Shown: positions 1 through 11,392, numbered from the stretch's first letter. The stretch: DNA of 64,000 nt from Dacryopinax spathularia (GCA_037974965.1 JBBPFI010000005.1:62001-126000); one strand, 5' to 3'. A program made the numbers and translations. The notes: a model not told the origin generated them from the sequence alone.

Positions 1-2832
1 CACCCATGGTTCAATAAGCACCTGCCAGACGACGTGACGGCTCCAGGGACAGCCGAGGTAGACCAGAAAGACTTCGTCACGTCTCCGCCGGCGCGGCAGC
101 GCACTCCATCCCCCGCACGTTCCAAGGCGCGTCCATCGCTAACAGCGGAAGTGATGACTTCCCCCAATGTGTCCTCCCCTTCCCGCAAGTCCGATGCGTC
201 AGCGCCCTCTTCGCTCTCCGATCACTCTCGACATTCCACCACCGATGTTGAAAGCGAGCCCACCACGCCAGATCCTACGGAGCAAGATGACGATGTCATC
301 ACCGACCATTTCTCACCCGAAACACCCTTCCGTATCGGTTCCCTCCAGCGCACAGGCAGCCAGTCCACAATCAAGATGATGGACCAAACACCCAAAGCAA
401 CGTCAACCCAGACCAAGCGTCCCGGGCAAGAAAACCTCTCCGTACTAGAAGAAGAGCCCCCTGGCCCATCTCCACTCCTATCCTCCTCCTCCTTCCCCTC
501 GCGCACACCCGTGCGAACAAAAAGAAGATCCGTCTCTTCGGCATTTAGCGCGCCGCCTTCGCCTATCGTCACCCCTGGGATGCTAGACGGACCGGACTTC
601 CTGTCTATGCTTGAATATCCCCTACCAGTGGTGTTCACCAGCCCGCTCGAGCGAACGCTGCTGAACTCACTGAGTGACCTGGGGATCGATACGGGCCAAA
701 TGGTGCATAGCGTCCTGACAAATGCGTGCGATAGCTCAGCAGCTATCTGGTGGATGCTGAAACGGAAAGCGGAGCGAAGGGAAGAATCGAGCACTGTCGA
801 AGAGGCTGTCGCTAAAGCTCAAGACGTGCCGAGAGCAGACGAACTGGAGGCGAAAGGCGGTAGTCTGAGGCTCGAGACTACTTCGCAACCCTCGGTCACC
901 GCGCCGTCTGACGATACGAGTTCCGCTGCTGCGCATCTGCGACCACCGCTGGTGTCGAATTCCGTTTCGGCACCGGAGCTGTATCTGCGTGCTGCGACGC
1001 CGCAGACGCCACCTCCTGGAAGGGCTACCGGTGCAGATCGGAGTCCAGCTCGCAGCTCACCAGCACCTACGGAACCCTCAGAGAAAGGCAAGAGCAAAGA
1101 CGGGCGATCGCGTTCCGGCTCGATCACGATGCTCCAGCGTGCATCGACCGTACTCGGAGCTGCCGGACTGGGGAGAAAGAAGTCGGGCGATATCATGCGA
1201 GAAGACCCGCTTAAACTTACCAAGATCGGCTCCGATAAGGAGAAGTCTCCTGAGCAGAAACCGACGCATCCACCTCAACCTGTTGTAACAACTTCGCCTC
1301 CCACAGACCCGGGGACAAGTCCTGAACAACCCTTCTCATTCCCTGGCCCAGCACCGGATTCGCTGACCGCCCCCACGCCTGTACCTACGCCAGCGGAGGA
1401 CACTCTGGCTCCTCTACCGAATCTTGATGGTGGCAGCTTTGGGCGGAGAGGGTTCATGTCGGCACTGAAGACTTGGTGGCAAGATGACCGACGCAAGCGG
1501 AAAAGCACATCGATCGGTGCAGCTCTGGGAGCGCAGCGAGTTGGCCAGAAACGCAAGCCCACTGGACTGGTTGCCAAGCCGACCGGTAGTTTGACGCCCC
1601 GCAGACCTTCTGGACCATCAAGACGGTCAAGCAGTATCCCCTCGAGAAGGTCATCGATCGCTTCTATCAATAAGGAAGCCGTCTTGGCTTCCCTTTCGCC
1701 GGACCATTATCCTACCGTCAGCAGACAGCGGAGCGACCCGAGTCGACGATCTTTCACCCCCAATAGCGATCGAGGCGAGTTCATCAGCTCCAGACCGGCT
1801 TCTGTGCGCTCGATGTCATACAACACTCCAATGAAACGACCGCAGCATGGTCGACAGAGCTCGAGCAGCTCGATTGGGTCGTCGGCAAGTCGTATGCGTG
1901 CGAACCAGTCGCCTCTACAACAATATCATCGTCGTGGCGGGTCTGGCTCTTCCATTAAAGTTATTCGGCAGACTCGGACTGTCTCGCTCCCTCCAACAGC
2001 GCACAAGAGGTCTGACTCGGCCGCGTCTTCCGTCCACTCTGTTCGTACGCCGTCTCGGCCGAGCTCGTTCTACGCTGCGACATCGATGGTGCTCGAGGAG
2101 CCAGAACCAGAAAACGGCGATGACTCCGGAGATATCAGTGAATCAGTCATCTCACCCACCGATCTTGCCGTTCCCCTGAGTGCAGTCACGACTACTTCCT
2201 CTGTAGAACAAGAAAGACGAGCAACATACACCATCCTCGTTGCTCACAAAGCGCGCCCTTCACATGGCCCGCCATCAGCCAGTCCGTACGTTGCGACGCA
2301 CCGCTCGAGCTGGCGTAAGTCCTGGGGTCCGGAACCACCAGGCTGGACCGGCCGGTCTGTAGAAGCACCGTCTAGTCCAACGGAGAAGGCCAAGTCGAAG
2401 AAACCGCTTCGTGATGTATTTGTGGGCAAATACAATGGGACGAGCAGTGGCGAAGAAGATGAGTGGGTTGACGAGGAAGATGATCCGCACTATGCTGGTG
2501 GTTTGGGGCAAAAGGCTTCGATTGGCTCGCCGCATATGGAAGTGGTGGATGTTTTCCCCAACTCGCCAGCTCCGTTCAGGCGGACGATCCAAGCCGACGC
2601 TCCGTCCAGCAGCAACCGGAAAGGACCCAAAGCTCGCACCAATGTGAATAGCAGCAATCAAACACGGATGAATACCTTTAACAGCAATGCACAACAAGAT
2701 ACCCCTGCGATGAAGGATGACTCGCAGCAACATATGGGCGCCACGCGTGGCCCTGGGCGCCGTCAGGCTCCGACGAGCCGGGTGGGCGCGACACTCCGCG
2801 CCCCAATAGAAGAGGAGGAGGAAGAAGAATGA
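1..2832 (+). CDS. C-terminal part of a CAMK-type Ser/Thr kinase (5' end outside window)
   Basis: The frame is open from base 1 and reads HPWFNKHLPDD, the typical subdomain XI end of a CAMK/AMPK-like kinase domain, so the catalytic part lies upstream. 943 codons follow before TGA at 2830-2832. The rest is a long Ser/Pro/Arg-rich tail with one ordered block at about residues 211-262 (LLNSLSDLGIDTGQMVHSVL, then ACDSSAAIWWMLKRKAE), a small helical segment I associate with fungal Kin4-like kinases, and a Trp-containing basic patch (ALKTWWQDDRRKRKS) near residue 490. A second conserved-looking stretch (HRSSWRKSWGPEPPGW) is near 770. The tail ends in a run of seven Glu. The family assignment to CAMKL is reasonable; the Kin4 label is inference. 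No intron is needed in this part. Confidence 0.7.
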   Translation, partial: HPWFNKHLPDDVTAPGTAEVDQKDFVTSPPARQRTPSPARSKARPSLTAEVMTSPNVSSPSRKSDASAPSSLSDHSRHSTTDVESEPTTPDPTEQDDDVITDHFSPETPFRIGSLQRTGSQSTIKMMDQTPKATSTQTKRPGQENLSVLEEEPPGPSPLLSSSSFPSRTPVRTKRRSVSSAFSAPPSPIVTPGMLDGPDFLSMLEYPLPVVFTSPLERTLLNSLSDLGIDTGQMVHSVLTNACDSSAAIWWMLKRKAERREESSTVEEAVAKAQDVPRADELEAKGGSLRLETTSQPSVTAPSDDTSSAAAHLRPPLVSNSVSAPELYLRAATPQTPPPGRATGADRSPARSSPAPTEPSEKGKSKDGRSRSGSITMLQRASTVLGAAGLGRKKSGDIMREDPLKLTKIGSDKEKSPEQKPTHPPQPVVTTSPPTDPGTSPEQPFSFPGPAPDSLTAPTPVPTPAEDTLAPLPNLDGGSFGRRGFMSALKTWWQDDRRKRKSTSIGAALGAQRVGQKRKPTGLVAKPTGSLTPRRPSGPSRRSSSIPSRRSSIASINKEAVLASLSPDHYPTVSRQRSDPSRRSFTPNSDRGEFISSRPASVRSMSYNTPMKRPQHGRQSSSSSIGSSASRMRANQSPLQQYHRRGGSGSSIKVIRQTRTVSLPPTAHKRSDSAASSVHSVRTPSRPSSFYAATSMVLEEPEPENGDDSGDISESVISPTDLAVPLSAVTTTSSVEQERRATYTILVAHKARPSHGPPSASPYVATHRSSWRKSWGPEPPGWTGRSVEAPSSPTEKAKSKKPLRDVFVGKYNGTSSGEEDEWVDEEDDPHYAGGLGQKASIGSPHMEVVDVFPNSPAPFRRTIQADAPSSSNRKGPKARTNVNSSNQTRMNTFNSNAQQDTPAMKDDSQQHMGATRGPGRRQAPTSRVGATLRAPIEEEEEEE

Positions 2833-3259
2833 ACTCAACTCCAGCGATACACTCATCTACCTTTCTTGACAGGGACGGACGGACTGCTTCTCTACCTTCT
2901 TTGCTCGCGCGTGCGCCTGCGATTCCCTGAAGACATTATTCTATGGGCTCTGTGCACTCTTGATGATTCTTACGATTATTTCACTTTTCTAGTGTAACAC
3001 GTGTATAAAGCGTAGAGCCGTTGTCTGTAGCCTTGTTTTCGCCCTGGATAGAATGTATAGCGCATGTAGCCCCCGAGTCCCCTCGTCCCAACCGATAATC
3101 CTTTGCTCGACGCTTTTAGAGGACGAGACTTGCGAGCGGAGACCGGTGGGCCACATATGTAGAGGAAAGGACGATCCATTGTTCCCGTAGGAAGCCATGG
3201 CTGCAACACTAGATATACATTCTCGGTCTCCTATGCTACAACAAGGCACGGGGTAGCAT
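2833..3259. other. Convergent intergenic region
   Basis: 3' flank of the kinase gene and of gene A, which end toward each other. Only short ORFs without family features; nothing else seen. Confidence 0.5.
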
Positions 3260-4850
3260 TTAATCCAACTCCTCGAGGCTCTCCAGGTCTCTGCCATGGT
3301 GGTGCTGACCCTGATTCACCGTGCTCCCACTGTCCGTCTTCTCCCTCTGCAGCCGCATGTATGTCTGCTGAGCGCGAAGCCAGGCAGCCTGGGCAGCTTG
3401 GTCGTGCTTGAACGCCTCCGTATCCCGGTGAGCGTTCAGTCTCTCAAACTCGGCCCTGGCAGCTTGAAGGGCAGCCTCCTTCTGGCGAGTCCATGCCGTG
3501 CGACGGGTCTATTCATGTGCGCGCATTAGATGGGAGCATCAGGTTGACGGAGGACAACTCACAAGAGTGGACTCCTCATCATCATCGAAGTCAGATGAAC
3601 GGAGCATCATCGAGTCCATCTCCTCGAGATCCTCCATGTCTCGACCATGATGATGCTGACCCTGGTTCACTGTGCTCCCACTGTCCGTTTTCTCCCTCTG
3701 TAGCCGCATGTATGCCTGTTGGGCACGAAGCCAAGCAGCCTGAGCAGCTGGGTTGTGCTTAAAAGCTTCGGTATCCCGGTGCGCGTTCAGTCTCTCAAAC
3801 TCTGCCTTGGCAGCAAGCAAGGCAGCCTCCTTCTGGCGAGTCCATGTACGCCGAACCTGTTGCCGAGGTCAGGCGGGACCATCACGTACACATGAGGAGA
3901 ACTTACCAGAGCAGCATCATCGTCTTCAAAGTCGAAGTCGATTGACCGGAGCATGATCGTATCCAACTCCTCGAGAGCCTCCATGTCTCGGGCATGGTGG
4001 TGCTGACCCTGATTCACAGTGCTTCCACTGTCCGTTTTCTCCCTCTGTAGCCGCATGTATGCCTGTTGGGCCCGAAGCCAGGCAGCCTGGGCAGCTGGGT
4101 TGTGCTTGAATGCCTCGGTATCCCGGTGCGCATTCAGTCTCTCAAACTCTGCCTTAGCAGCAAGCAAGGCCGCCTCCTTCTGGCGCGTCCATGTGCGCCG
4201 GACCTGTTGCGGAGATCAGGCGGGAGCATCGGGTTGACGGAGGATAACTTACGAGAGTGGACTCCTCATCGTCATCGAAGTCGACCGATCGGAGCATGAG
4301 GGAATCCATCTCCTCGAAATCCTCCAGGTCACGGCCATGATGGTGCTGACCCTGGTTCACAGTGCTCCCGCTGTCCGTCTTCTCTCTCTGAAGCCGCAAG
4401 TAAGTCTGCTGCGCACGAAGCCAAGCAGCCTGGGCAGCTTGGTCATGCTTGAACGCCTCGGTATCCCGGTGCGCATTCAGTCTGCCAAATTCGGCTCTGG
4501 CAGCTTGGAGCGCAGCTTCCTTCTGGCGCGTCCAGGCCGTGCGGCGGGTCTGGAGTTCATATGCGTGCATTAGTTGGGATCCGGGAGTATCAGGTTTGGG
4601 TGTAGGGAAGAGGACTCACCAGAGCCCCTCCTTCCACATCGTCGTCGTCGAGGGCGAGGGAACGACGCATGTTTACTCGACTGCCGTTGGCCGTCTTGGC
4701 CGCTTGCAGGTGTTGGTATTCTTCCTGAGCTTTCTGCCATTCCTCTTTATCGAAACCGGGCCGGCCTCGGAGGGCGTTGAGACGCGCCCATTTCAGGCGT
4801 GCTTGCTTTAGTGCTTCTTCTTGGGAGCGCGTCCAGGCTGCTCTCCGGGC
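3260..4850 (-). repeat. Five tandem exon-intron units of gene A (~347 bp period)
   Basis: Repeat-exon starts on the minus strand are at 4850, 4549, 4203, 3856 and 3508; the last four are spaced 346-348 bases. The three internal units 3563-4549 are the most alike, including their 45-55 base introns, so the duplicated unit is exon plus intron. Confidence 0.9.
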
Positions 4851-5193
4851 CTGAATTGTGAGAGTTAGCAGCCACTCTACAGAGAGCAGGATGCACATAC
4901 CAGCGTCGCAAAGCCATCCTCAGCCTGGGGAAGATCACGGACATCGACTTCGGACTCCAATCCACGCGCAGCAAGCTGCAAGATAATCTGTGAGCACATA
5001 GTAGGAAAGCAGACTGGTAGATCGGTCGCCCACCTCAGACCTCGTCGAGTGGTGCGAAGTCGTAGGCGCAGCCAACGAAAGCGTCGAGAGAAGAAGAGCG
5101 AGCGAGAGGACGCTGGTGGCTACAATAGCCAAACAAATAACAAGTCAGAGATCCCATAACCAAACCGGCAGTTCCTGCGAGCTTACGCTGCAT
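3260..5193 (-). CDS. Gene A: secreted tandem-exon repeat protein, 511 aa, five repeats
   Basis: Exons (minus): 5187-5193, 5034-5119, 4901-4975, 4620-4850, 4253-4549, 3907-4203, 3563-3856, 3260-3508; all junctions fit and sum to 512 codons. The first coding piece is only ATGCAGC; after splicing the N terminus is MQPTSVLSLALLLSTLSLAA, a clear signal peptide. Each later exon is one repeat of 77-99 residues with phase-0 borders: R[RT]xxWTRxxEAAL, a helix, LNAxR, a short loop, AWLRAQQxYxxLQ, K-T-x-x-G-S-x-V-N, then an acidic tail (MLRSxDFDDDE). Two alpha helices per repeat are predicted by eye. The last repeat ends LEELD. An in-frame ATG 21 bases upstream could add seven residues, but the paralogs start at ATGCANC. 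Function unknown; no known family recognised. Possible extracellular or wall-associated protein, or precursor of peptides. Confidence 0.88.
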
Positions 5194-5436
5194 TTTTGTG
5201 AAGACTCGTTTCATAGGAAGGCTTGGGGGCTGAGTTGGGAAGTTGAAGTGAAGTGAATGAGCGACGAAGTTTGGTGTTAGAGTATGCTTCGACCGGCGAA
5301 GTTGAGGAGGCTGGTGAAGTCGCATCAGTCCCAGAACAGCGATAACAAGTGGGCAGAGGCTTACCGACCAGCGCAGAGTGGATTGGTGAGGTGAGGTGAT
5401 GATGAGCCAGAGAACGGTCCGCAGCCCACTTTTATA
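5194..5436 (-). promoter_or_regulatory. Gene A promoter and spliced 5' leader with conserved hairpin
   Basis: TATA box (TATAAA, minus strand) at 5431-5436. A noncoding first exon ends GCGCTGGTCG at 5365, followed by a 54-base intron (5311-5364, gtaagc...ccag). The second leader exon carries the inverted repeat CTTCGCCGGTCGAAG (5287-5301), a 5-bp stem with a 5-base loop. The same layout precedes genes B, C and D. Confidence 0.75.
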
Positions 5437-6968
5437 CCCAAGAGAGCGAGGGACATGATTATCCGGACATATGGCTTTCCATCAGGGTGGTATGATGTTG
5501 TCTTTCGCAGAACAATCAGGGATGATGCTCATTGCAGAGTCCAGACATCCGGGTTGATGTTCCATAGGAGCTTCGTTTTTGCGCGAGAGTTGTTATTGTC
5601 CATAGCTTCCTTTCTGGCCGACGTGGTCCGTTGGCAGTCCAGAACACAATGTTCGATTTCCAGAATAGGCAAGAGACCGTGCCGAATCCTTGTGGGCCAA
5701 GCGCATGGGTGTTTCATCGTGATCATTGATCATGCCCCAACCCAGCCTCGTCAACCGCCATGAGCAGATTGGTCAGAAACCTTACACAGCGGGTTAGCAG
5801 GTAAGCAGCACAATGAGTTTGGTAATCATCGCATTCGCGTGGAGTAACGTCCAAGCCTGAGTCCGTTTTGCGTGGGAAGAGGGGCAGATCAACGTTCAGA
5901 TGATCTAGGGTCACAACTATATCAGTGGCTGTGTCGATCATGCTGCTTTCTGATAATGACCATCGTGAAGAGTTGAAGATCTAGAGTCCGTGCACCCCCG
6001 TGCGATCGCGTTCTTATGGACTCGGACTCCATAGCAAGGTGGTTTCATATACTGTACATCATATGGGAGCTTGGCAGACATAGTGTTGCATTATGGCAGT
6101 TATAAGCCGCATTAAAAGTTAGCCTGTCGACTTTAAGTACTTATATACTAAGCTAATCATTAAGGTTTGAGCCATGTAAGTATGTTACTGTCATGCTTGT
6201 AGAATACCTCAACATATCCTTCAGACATGCAGTATCATTTCACACAATAATCAGCAGAAAGGGTGAGGCAAATATGTTTGAACTCAGCACGACTTGACTT
6301 AACATATAGCCCACAGGTCATTGCAGAACAGGTAGATTTGATATGTTGTACTGTATGCACATCCAATATGTTAATAACAGAGCAATTTTGGAGGGCTAAC
6401 TTTTATTAGCGACCATTTTGCCAATTTGATCTGCGAGGGAAGGTTTAAGCCCTTTTCCCACAGTTTAAGTATGCATTTTGCAATGCAATGTCAGATGCTC
6501 TCTGGAAGCAGTAATTTCCTCACTTCGGAAAAAGAGGAGAAGTAGAGTTAGAAGACATGCGACTTGCACGATTCATACATTCTGATACGTAGGGTACAAC
6601 ATGTATGAAGCCCGTGGTACTGGTCTCTGTGGCCCTTGCGGGTCCTTGGAAGGATGGTATAGCGTGTATACAGTAGGGCCTTCTATCCTTCTATCCTTCC
6701 CGATCTTAAAGCCTAAGTTTCCAGTCTGGTTGAGATGTTGCACCATCGCGGCGCGCGTGCCGGGGGAGATCGGCAGGCACTAAGATGCGAACCTCGATAT
6801 GAGGCCAACTTCGGAGCTCGATCGTACTCTGGATCGCGTAGCATAGAGTGCAGAATAGGATGTGTGAATGACGACTTGAAGGTGGTGCAGCTATATGCCA
6901 CTAGTACTCTGATTGTACTGTGAGCCCCAGCTTTGAGGAAACAGGGCATTGAAGGACGTACGTTGCGT
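5437..6968. other. Intergenic region, AT-rich from about 6000 to 6600
   Basis: Upstream flank of gene A and 3' flank of the small membrane-protein gene. The segment 6000-6600 is clearly richer in A/T than its surroundings and has no ORF above 60 codons. No terminal repeats or transposase traces were found. Confidence 0.45.
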
Positions 6969-7457
6969 TTAACCCTTCGTATCCGTCTCCGTATCCATAT
7001 CCGACAAGAACCAAACCAGCCTCGCGATCCCCCCTGCCCCGCCTCCAATAGCCAGGCCAGTCAGAGCCGCCACTCCAAAAAAGACATACAGCGGGTATAT
7101 GAGCGTCGCGAGCCCATACACGATACGAAGCGGAGCGAGCAGGACGTAGACGATGCACTGCAGCACCACTATAAGGGGATAAAGGATGCTATACACCACT
7201 CCCAGCAGATACGTGAATGGCAGAAAGGGGATATGGACATGCGGCCAAACGAGCCGCACAGGTTGCGCAACGAGGTGAAATACGCCGGAGAGAGTGCCAC
7301 TGATGTTGCGTCCTGAGCCTAGGGCGGTGAGGTCGTCCCGCACTTCTCGGGCGGCGTCGGGTATGCTGTACAGCAGGTAGGAGCCGACTCCGATGGCGAG
7401 GATGACTGATGCGCCTACGGCGGCTTCTTCGATACGGGTCGCGATTGTCGTGGTCAT
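6969..7457 (-). CDS. Small multi-spanning membrane protein, 162 aa
   Basis: Single exon; ATG at 7455-7457 gives MTTTIATRIEEAAVGASVIL. The frame stays open further upstream, but this ATG begins the hydrophobic, protein-like part, and the longer reading would run into the kinesin gene. Hydrophobic segments lie at about residues 14-31, 77-96, 98-118 and 122-145, giving three or four membrane spans; the loop between the first two contains PDAAREVRDDL. The C terminus is a short acidic hydrophilic tail (SDMDTETDTKG). I do not recognise the family. It is divergent from the kinesin gene and shares its promoter region. Confidence 0.7.
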   Translation of the reverse strand: MTTTIATRIEEAAVGASVILAIGVGSYLLYSIPDAAREVRDDLTALGSGRNISGTLSGVFHLVAQPVRLVWPHVHIPFLPFTYLLGVVYSILYPLIVVLQCIVYVLLAPLRIVYGLATLIYPLYVFFGVAALTGLAIGGGAGGIARLVWFLSDMDTETDTKG

Positions 7458-7752
7458 TGTCGCCTTTGTCGTCGCCGTGATAGAATGCGCATATAGGCCG
7501 CGGTGCCCCAATGCCGATCTTGACCAGTGGACGATGACGAGATGCCCGCAAGCAGTAGGTGAGGTCATGTGCGCATCACGTGCCCTATTATCGTAACGCG
7601 TCTCTCCCCAATTTGTACCCGCTGTCATCGCGCGCCGCATTCCTCGTCCCATCGTTCGGTCGGAGAGTTGGCGTAATCCGCTGCTTCTGCGATACCTTTC
7701 CCCACATTCCATTCCTCGTTCCTTGCCACCGACAACTGACAACTGGGCAGGG
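7458..7752. promoter_or_regulatory. Bidirectional promoter region, membrane protein / kinesin
   Basis: 295 bases between two divergent start codons (7457 minus, 7753 plus). No TATA box is evident. Confidence 0.5.
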
Positions 7753-10700
7753 ATGGCAACCCGACCTCGATCGACTTCGCAGAATAGGACTGCTGAGCCT
7801 GCCAGGCCCAAATCATCTCTCCGGCCAAGACCACCGCCTTTCGTCCCTTCTTCGTCCCAGTCCAAAGATCCATCCACAACATCAACCAACAAAGCCCAAC
7901 AACCAACAGCGATGCGCTCCCAAACCCCCGTCGACAGGCCAACATCACCAACGAAGATCACAGCCCCTATCACAGCGGGCGTCAAGCCCTCCGCTAAGAA
8001 GAACCCCACCTTCCACTTCCGCCGCGCTCTCGCACCTCAAACACCTCAAGTCTCTCGGCCTGGCACACCGAGCTCTCCAACGCGGCACGATTCCCCAGCT
8101 GCAGCAGCAGCACTTCTCTTCACCCCTGAACAGCTGGCCACAGTCACATCGCACGACGTGGACGTCTCGGCCGACCTGGAGGACTGCCCGATGCTGGAGA
8201 GCGAGGATAAGGTGCTGGTCTCTGTACGGGTGAGGCCGAATAAGGTGGGGGAGGGGGAGGAGATGGCTTGGAAGGTCGATGTGAAGGAGGATACTATTCA
8301 GTTGAGGGAACAGTATGCAAGGGCTGGGGGGGCGGGGACGGGGCAGCATCGGTTTGGTGCGCCGGGAATCACCATTGCCTACTGTTTTCTTCTAACCAAC
8401 AACGTCAGATAACGTCTTGACCGGCTCGGACAACAAATCGGTATACACGGCGACAGCCAAGGCGCATGTTCGGTAAGTCAACTACTTCTACCCATCTATC
8501 GCTTTCTGACCAAGCTTCAGCGCTGCAATGGAAGGCTTCAACTCTGTCATCTTCGCTTACGGTGCGTGCCTCCTCCAACCTTCAACTTGCCCAATTGCTC
8601 ATATTACGTAACAGGACAAACGGCTTCTGGGAAGACGTTCACCCTGGTGCGAAAATCATGTCCCTGCCTCCTGCTCGCTAATAATGCGTTTTGCAGACCG
8701 GCGACGAAGACGAGCCCGGCATCATCCCCCGCGCAATGAAAGACGTCTTCTCCTACATCCGCAAAGTACCTCTCCTCATCAACTCCCCCCTATCTCCTCA
8801 TACTCACCCCTCCCCCCCCCACAGCACCCCAACCGCGAATTCCTCCTCCGCGCCTCCTACCTCGAAATATACAACGAAACGATCCACGACCTCCTTTCCC
8901 CCTCCCCCCTCCCCGCGCCCGTCCAGCTCAAAGGCACGACCCTAGTCCCGCTGAGGGAAGAGGTGTTCACTTCCCCCCAGGGCGTACGGGAGATTTTGGA
9001 GCGTGGGGAAGGGAATAGGAGGACGGCGAGTACGGATTGGAATGAGCGGAGTTCGAGGAGTCATAGTATTTTCAGGCTTGTGAGCTCCTTCCATTCTCTG
9101 TATTCTACCAGTGCTAAGAAGCTGGCTGGCTGGTAGGTGATCGAGTCACGCGAATTGGCCGACGTGGCAACTCCGAATCCGGGTATGCCACCAGCCACAC
9201 CTGGGGGAAGCAGGCTCTACCGAGATGGCGGCAAGCCTGTGCAGATGAGCGTTCTCGTAAGCCCTCCCTTCTCTTCGTTCCCCTCGCTCCCTTCCCTTCT
9301 CTGCCCTTCCCATTTCATTCACGCGGTGCGGCTCGAGACTAACGGGAGGGGCAGAATCTGATCGATCTGGCCGGGAGCGAGAAAGCGACGAGCGATAAAG
9401 AGCGGACGAGGGAGGGGAGGTACATTAATACCAGGTTTGTCTGCTTTTGTTGTTCGTTAGGAGGGGAAAGGCGCTGATGGGGATGGCGGTTGTAGTCTGT
9501 TGACGCTGGGTCATGTTATCCAGATCTTGGGGGAGAATGCGGCGAAGGGCAAGAGGTACGCGCTTCAGACACCCAGCAAAGTGCTCGATACTGATTGGAG
9601 CGCTCAGCGACCACGTACCTTACCGAAGCTCCAAGCTGTAAGCCCCCCTCCCTATCTCCCTCCGGCATCTCTCTCCCTGTGCCTGTAATGCACCGCTAAT
9701 CCACCCCACCAGAACACACATGCTCCAACCCTGCCTCTCCGGCGACGCCCGCATCTCCGTAATATGCACCATCAACGCCTCCCCCAGCGCAATAACCGAA
9801 ACCCAATCCACGCTCGGGTTCGCCTCCCGCATAAAAAAGGTGCAACTGAACGCGGAGAAAAAGGAGCTGATCGATACGGAGGCTTTGATCGAGGTACCCC
9901 ACGCCCAACCGCTTCTACTATGTAGGACAGCAAGGTGCTGACGTATTGCAACTAGCGATACAAAACCGAGATTCGCGCTCTGAAGAAACAGCTCGAAGAA
10001 CGTGAGCGGGAAGCACCAGCCCGACATCGGCGTCTCAGCTTGCGAGAGGTACGCACGCCCTCATCCCCATCCTTCCGGCGTAGAGAGTCTGACGTTGTTG
10101 GGACGTACGGTAGCAAAAAGACGACTCGAAGACGATGACGGATATTAGCAAGCGGATCAATCAGCTCAAGGGACTGATATTGACGAGCGATACGGTGGAT
10201 GATCAGGCTGGCGGTGTACGTTCCCGTTCTTCCTACTCTCCCTTCTCTCTCTTCTCTTTTCTTCGCTTCGCTTTTCGTCGGTTGCTGATGCAAGGGACAG
10301 GCCCGACCAGTCAGCCCATCCAAAGTTGACTTCGATCTTACTCCCCATCAAGTACGTACTTTCATAGGCTACAGTAGAAAGCTAAAGCTGATCTTCGGGC
10401 AGTTAAGAGAAGAACTCTTCCAAGCGAAACGGAAGATCGAGCTCCAGAACGTGCAGATCCTGTCGCTCGAAACAGCGCTCGAACAGCGTCCGCTCATAGG
10501 GGCCGACGCGCCCGATTCGGACAAGGACAGGCTTATTGCCGAGCTCCAAGAGCAGGTTAGGGAGCTGTCGCTGGCTGCGCAGGGCGGTCGTCCCAGCACG
10601 GAAGAGGCGGAAGATGTGTTCACAGCTACGAAGGAGGAGGAATGGGAGGCACGGATCAAGGCTATGGAGGTCCTGGTGGCGGAGAAGGAGGCGTATGCCG

Positions 10701-11184
10701 CGGAATGTGCGAAGGCGTTGGAGATCGAAAAACAGGCAGGTCGCCCACTGCCACCGTCTTACATTATGCTGACCGCAGCTCACAGGCTCGCACCCGGCTG
10801 GAAGAGGCCAACAAAGCGATGCACGCCTTTGTGCGGGACATCGACCTCTACATCACGGGGAAGAACACCGAGTCGCGTATCGCCAAACCTCGTCTCTCCG
10901 GGGTCGGCGCCCTCCAGCCGCTAGACACCAACAAGTCCCTCCCCTCGCGCCGCTCCTCCACCTCCACGGACCAAGAAGGGGAGAAGGAGAAGAAGCCCTC
11001 GGCGGCCGCGACGGCGATCTTTAAGCATATCCGTGGTCAGCCGAGCTTGCTGGAGCAGATGCCGGAGGAGCTGGAGATGCTTATGAATCAGGAGGATGAT
11101 TTTGATGTCGTGCTGGACGCGAAACAGGGTTTGAATGATGGCAAGTCGGAGATGGAGGATAAGGAAAATCTCGTTGTTGCTTGA
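7753..11184 (+). CDS. Kinesin motor protein, kinesin-7/CENP-E-like, 837 aa
   Basis: Sixteen exons: 7753-8356, 8409-8472, 8521-8561, 8615-8646, 8697-8765, 8825-9079, 9137-9256, 9355-9434, 9496-9555, 9608-9637, 9713-9893, 9956-10048, 10114-10215, 10301-10351, 10403-10735, 10786-11184; frame holds throughout. A Ser/Pro-rich N extension precedes an N-terminal motor (about 165-515): P-loop GQTASGKT (237-244), switch I NERSSRSH (343-350), switch II DLAGSE (399-404) and DHVPYRSSKLTHML spread over the 30-base exon. The SYLEIYNE motif and motor-first layout fit kinesin-7. Coiled-coil stretches follow (KTEIRALKKQLEER; a long Glu/Lys-rich segment). The intron 10736-10785 would start with GC. Role by family: plus-end microtubule motor in spindle or vesicle transport. 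Confidence 0.93.
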
Positions 11185-11392
11185 ACTCGCTTTTGTTCTG
11201 CGTGTACTTGTAGGTCGGTCTCATATCCACGCTTTTTCCATCTGTCGCGCTGGTTTTTGACGGCGCAGCCTGGACAGCAGGAGACGTGGACTAGACTTCC
11301 ATGCCAGCGAACACGGCCTGACTTGCCTTCGCAATGATTTCGAGCATAACAGCTGCAATTGACGAATCTGCTACGCAAGGCTATGGGACTAC

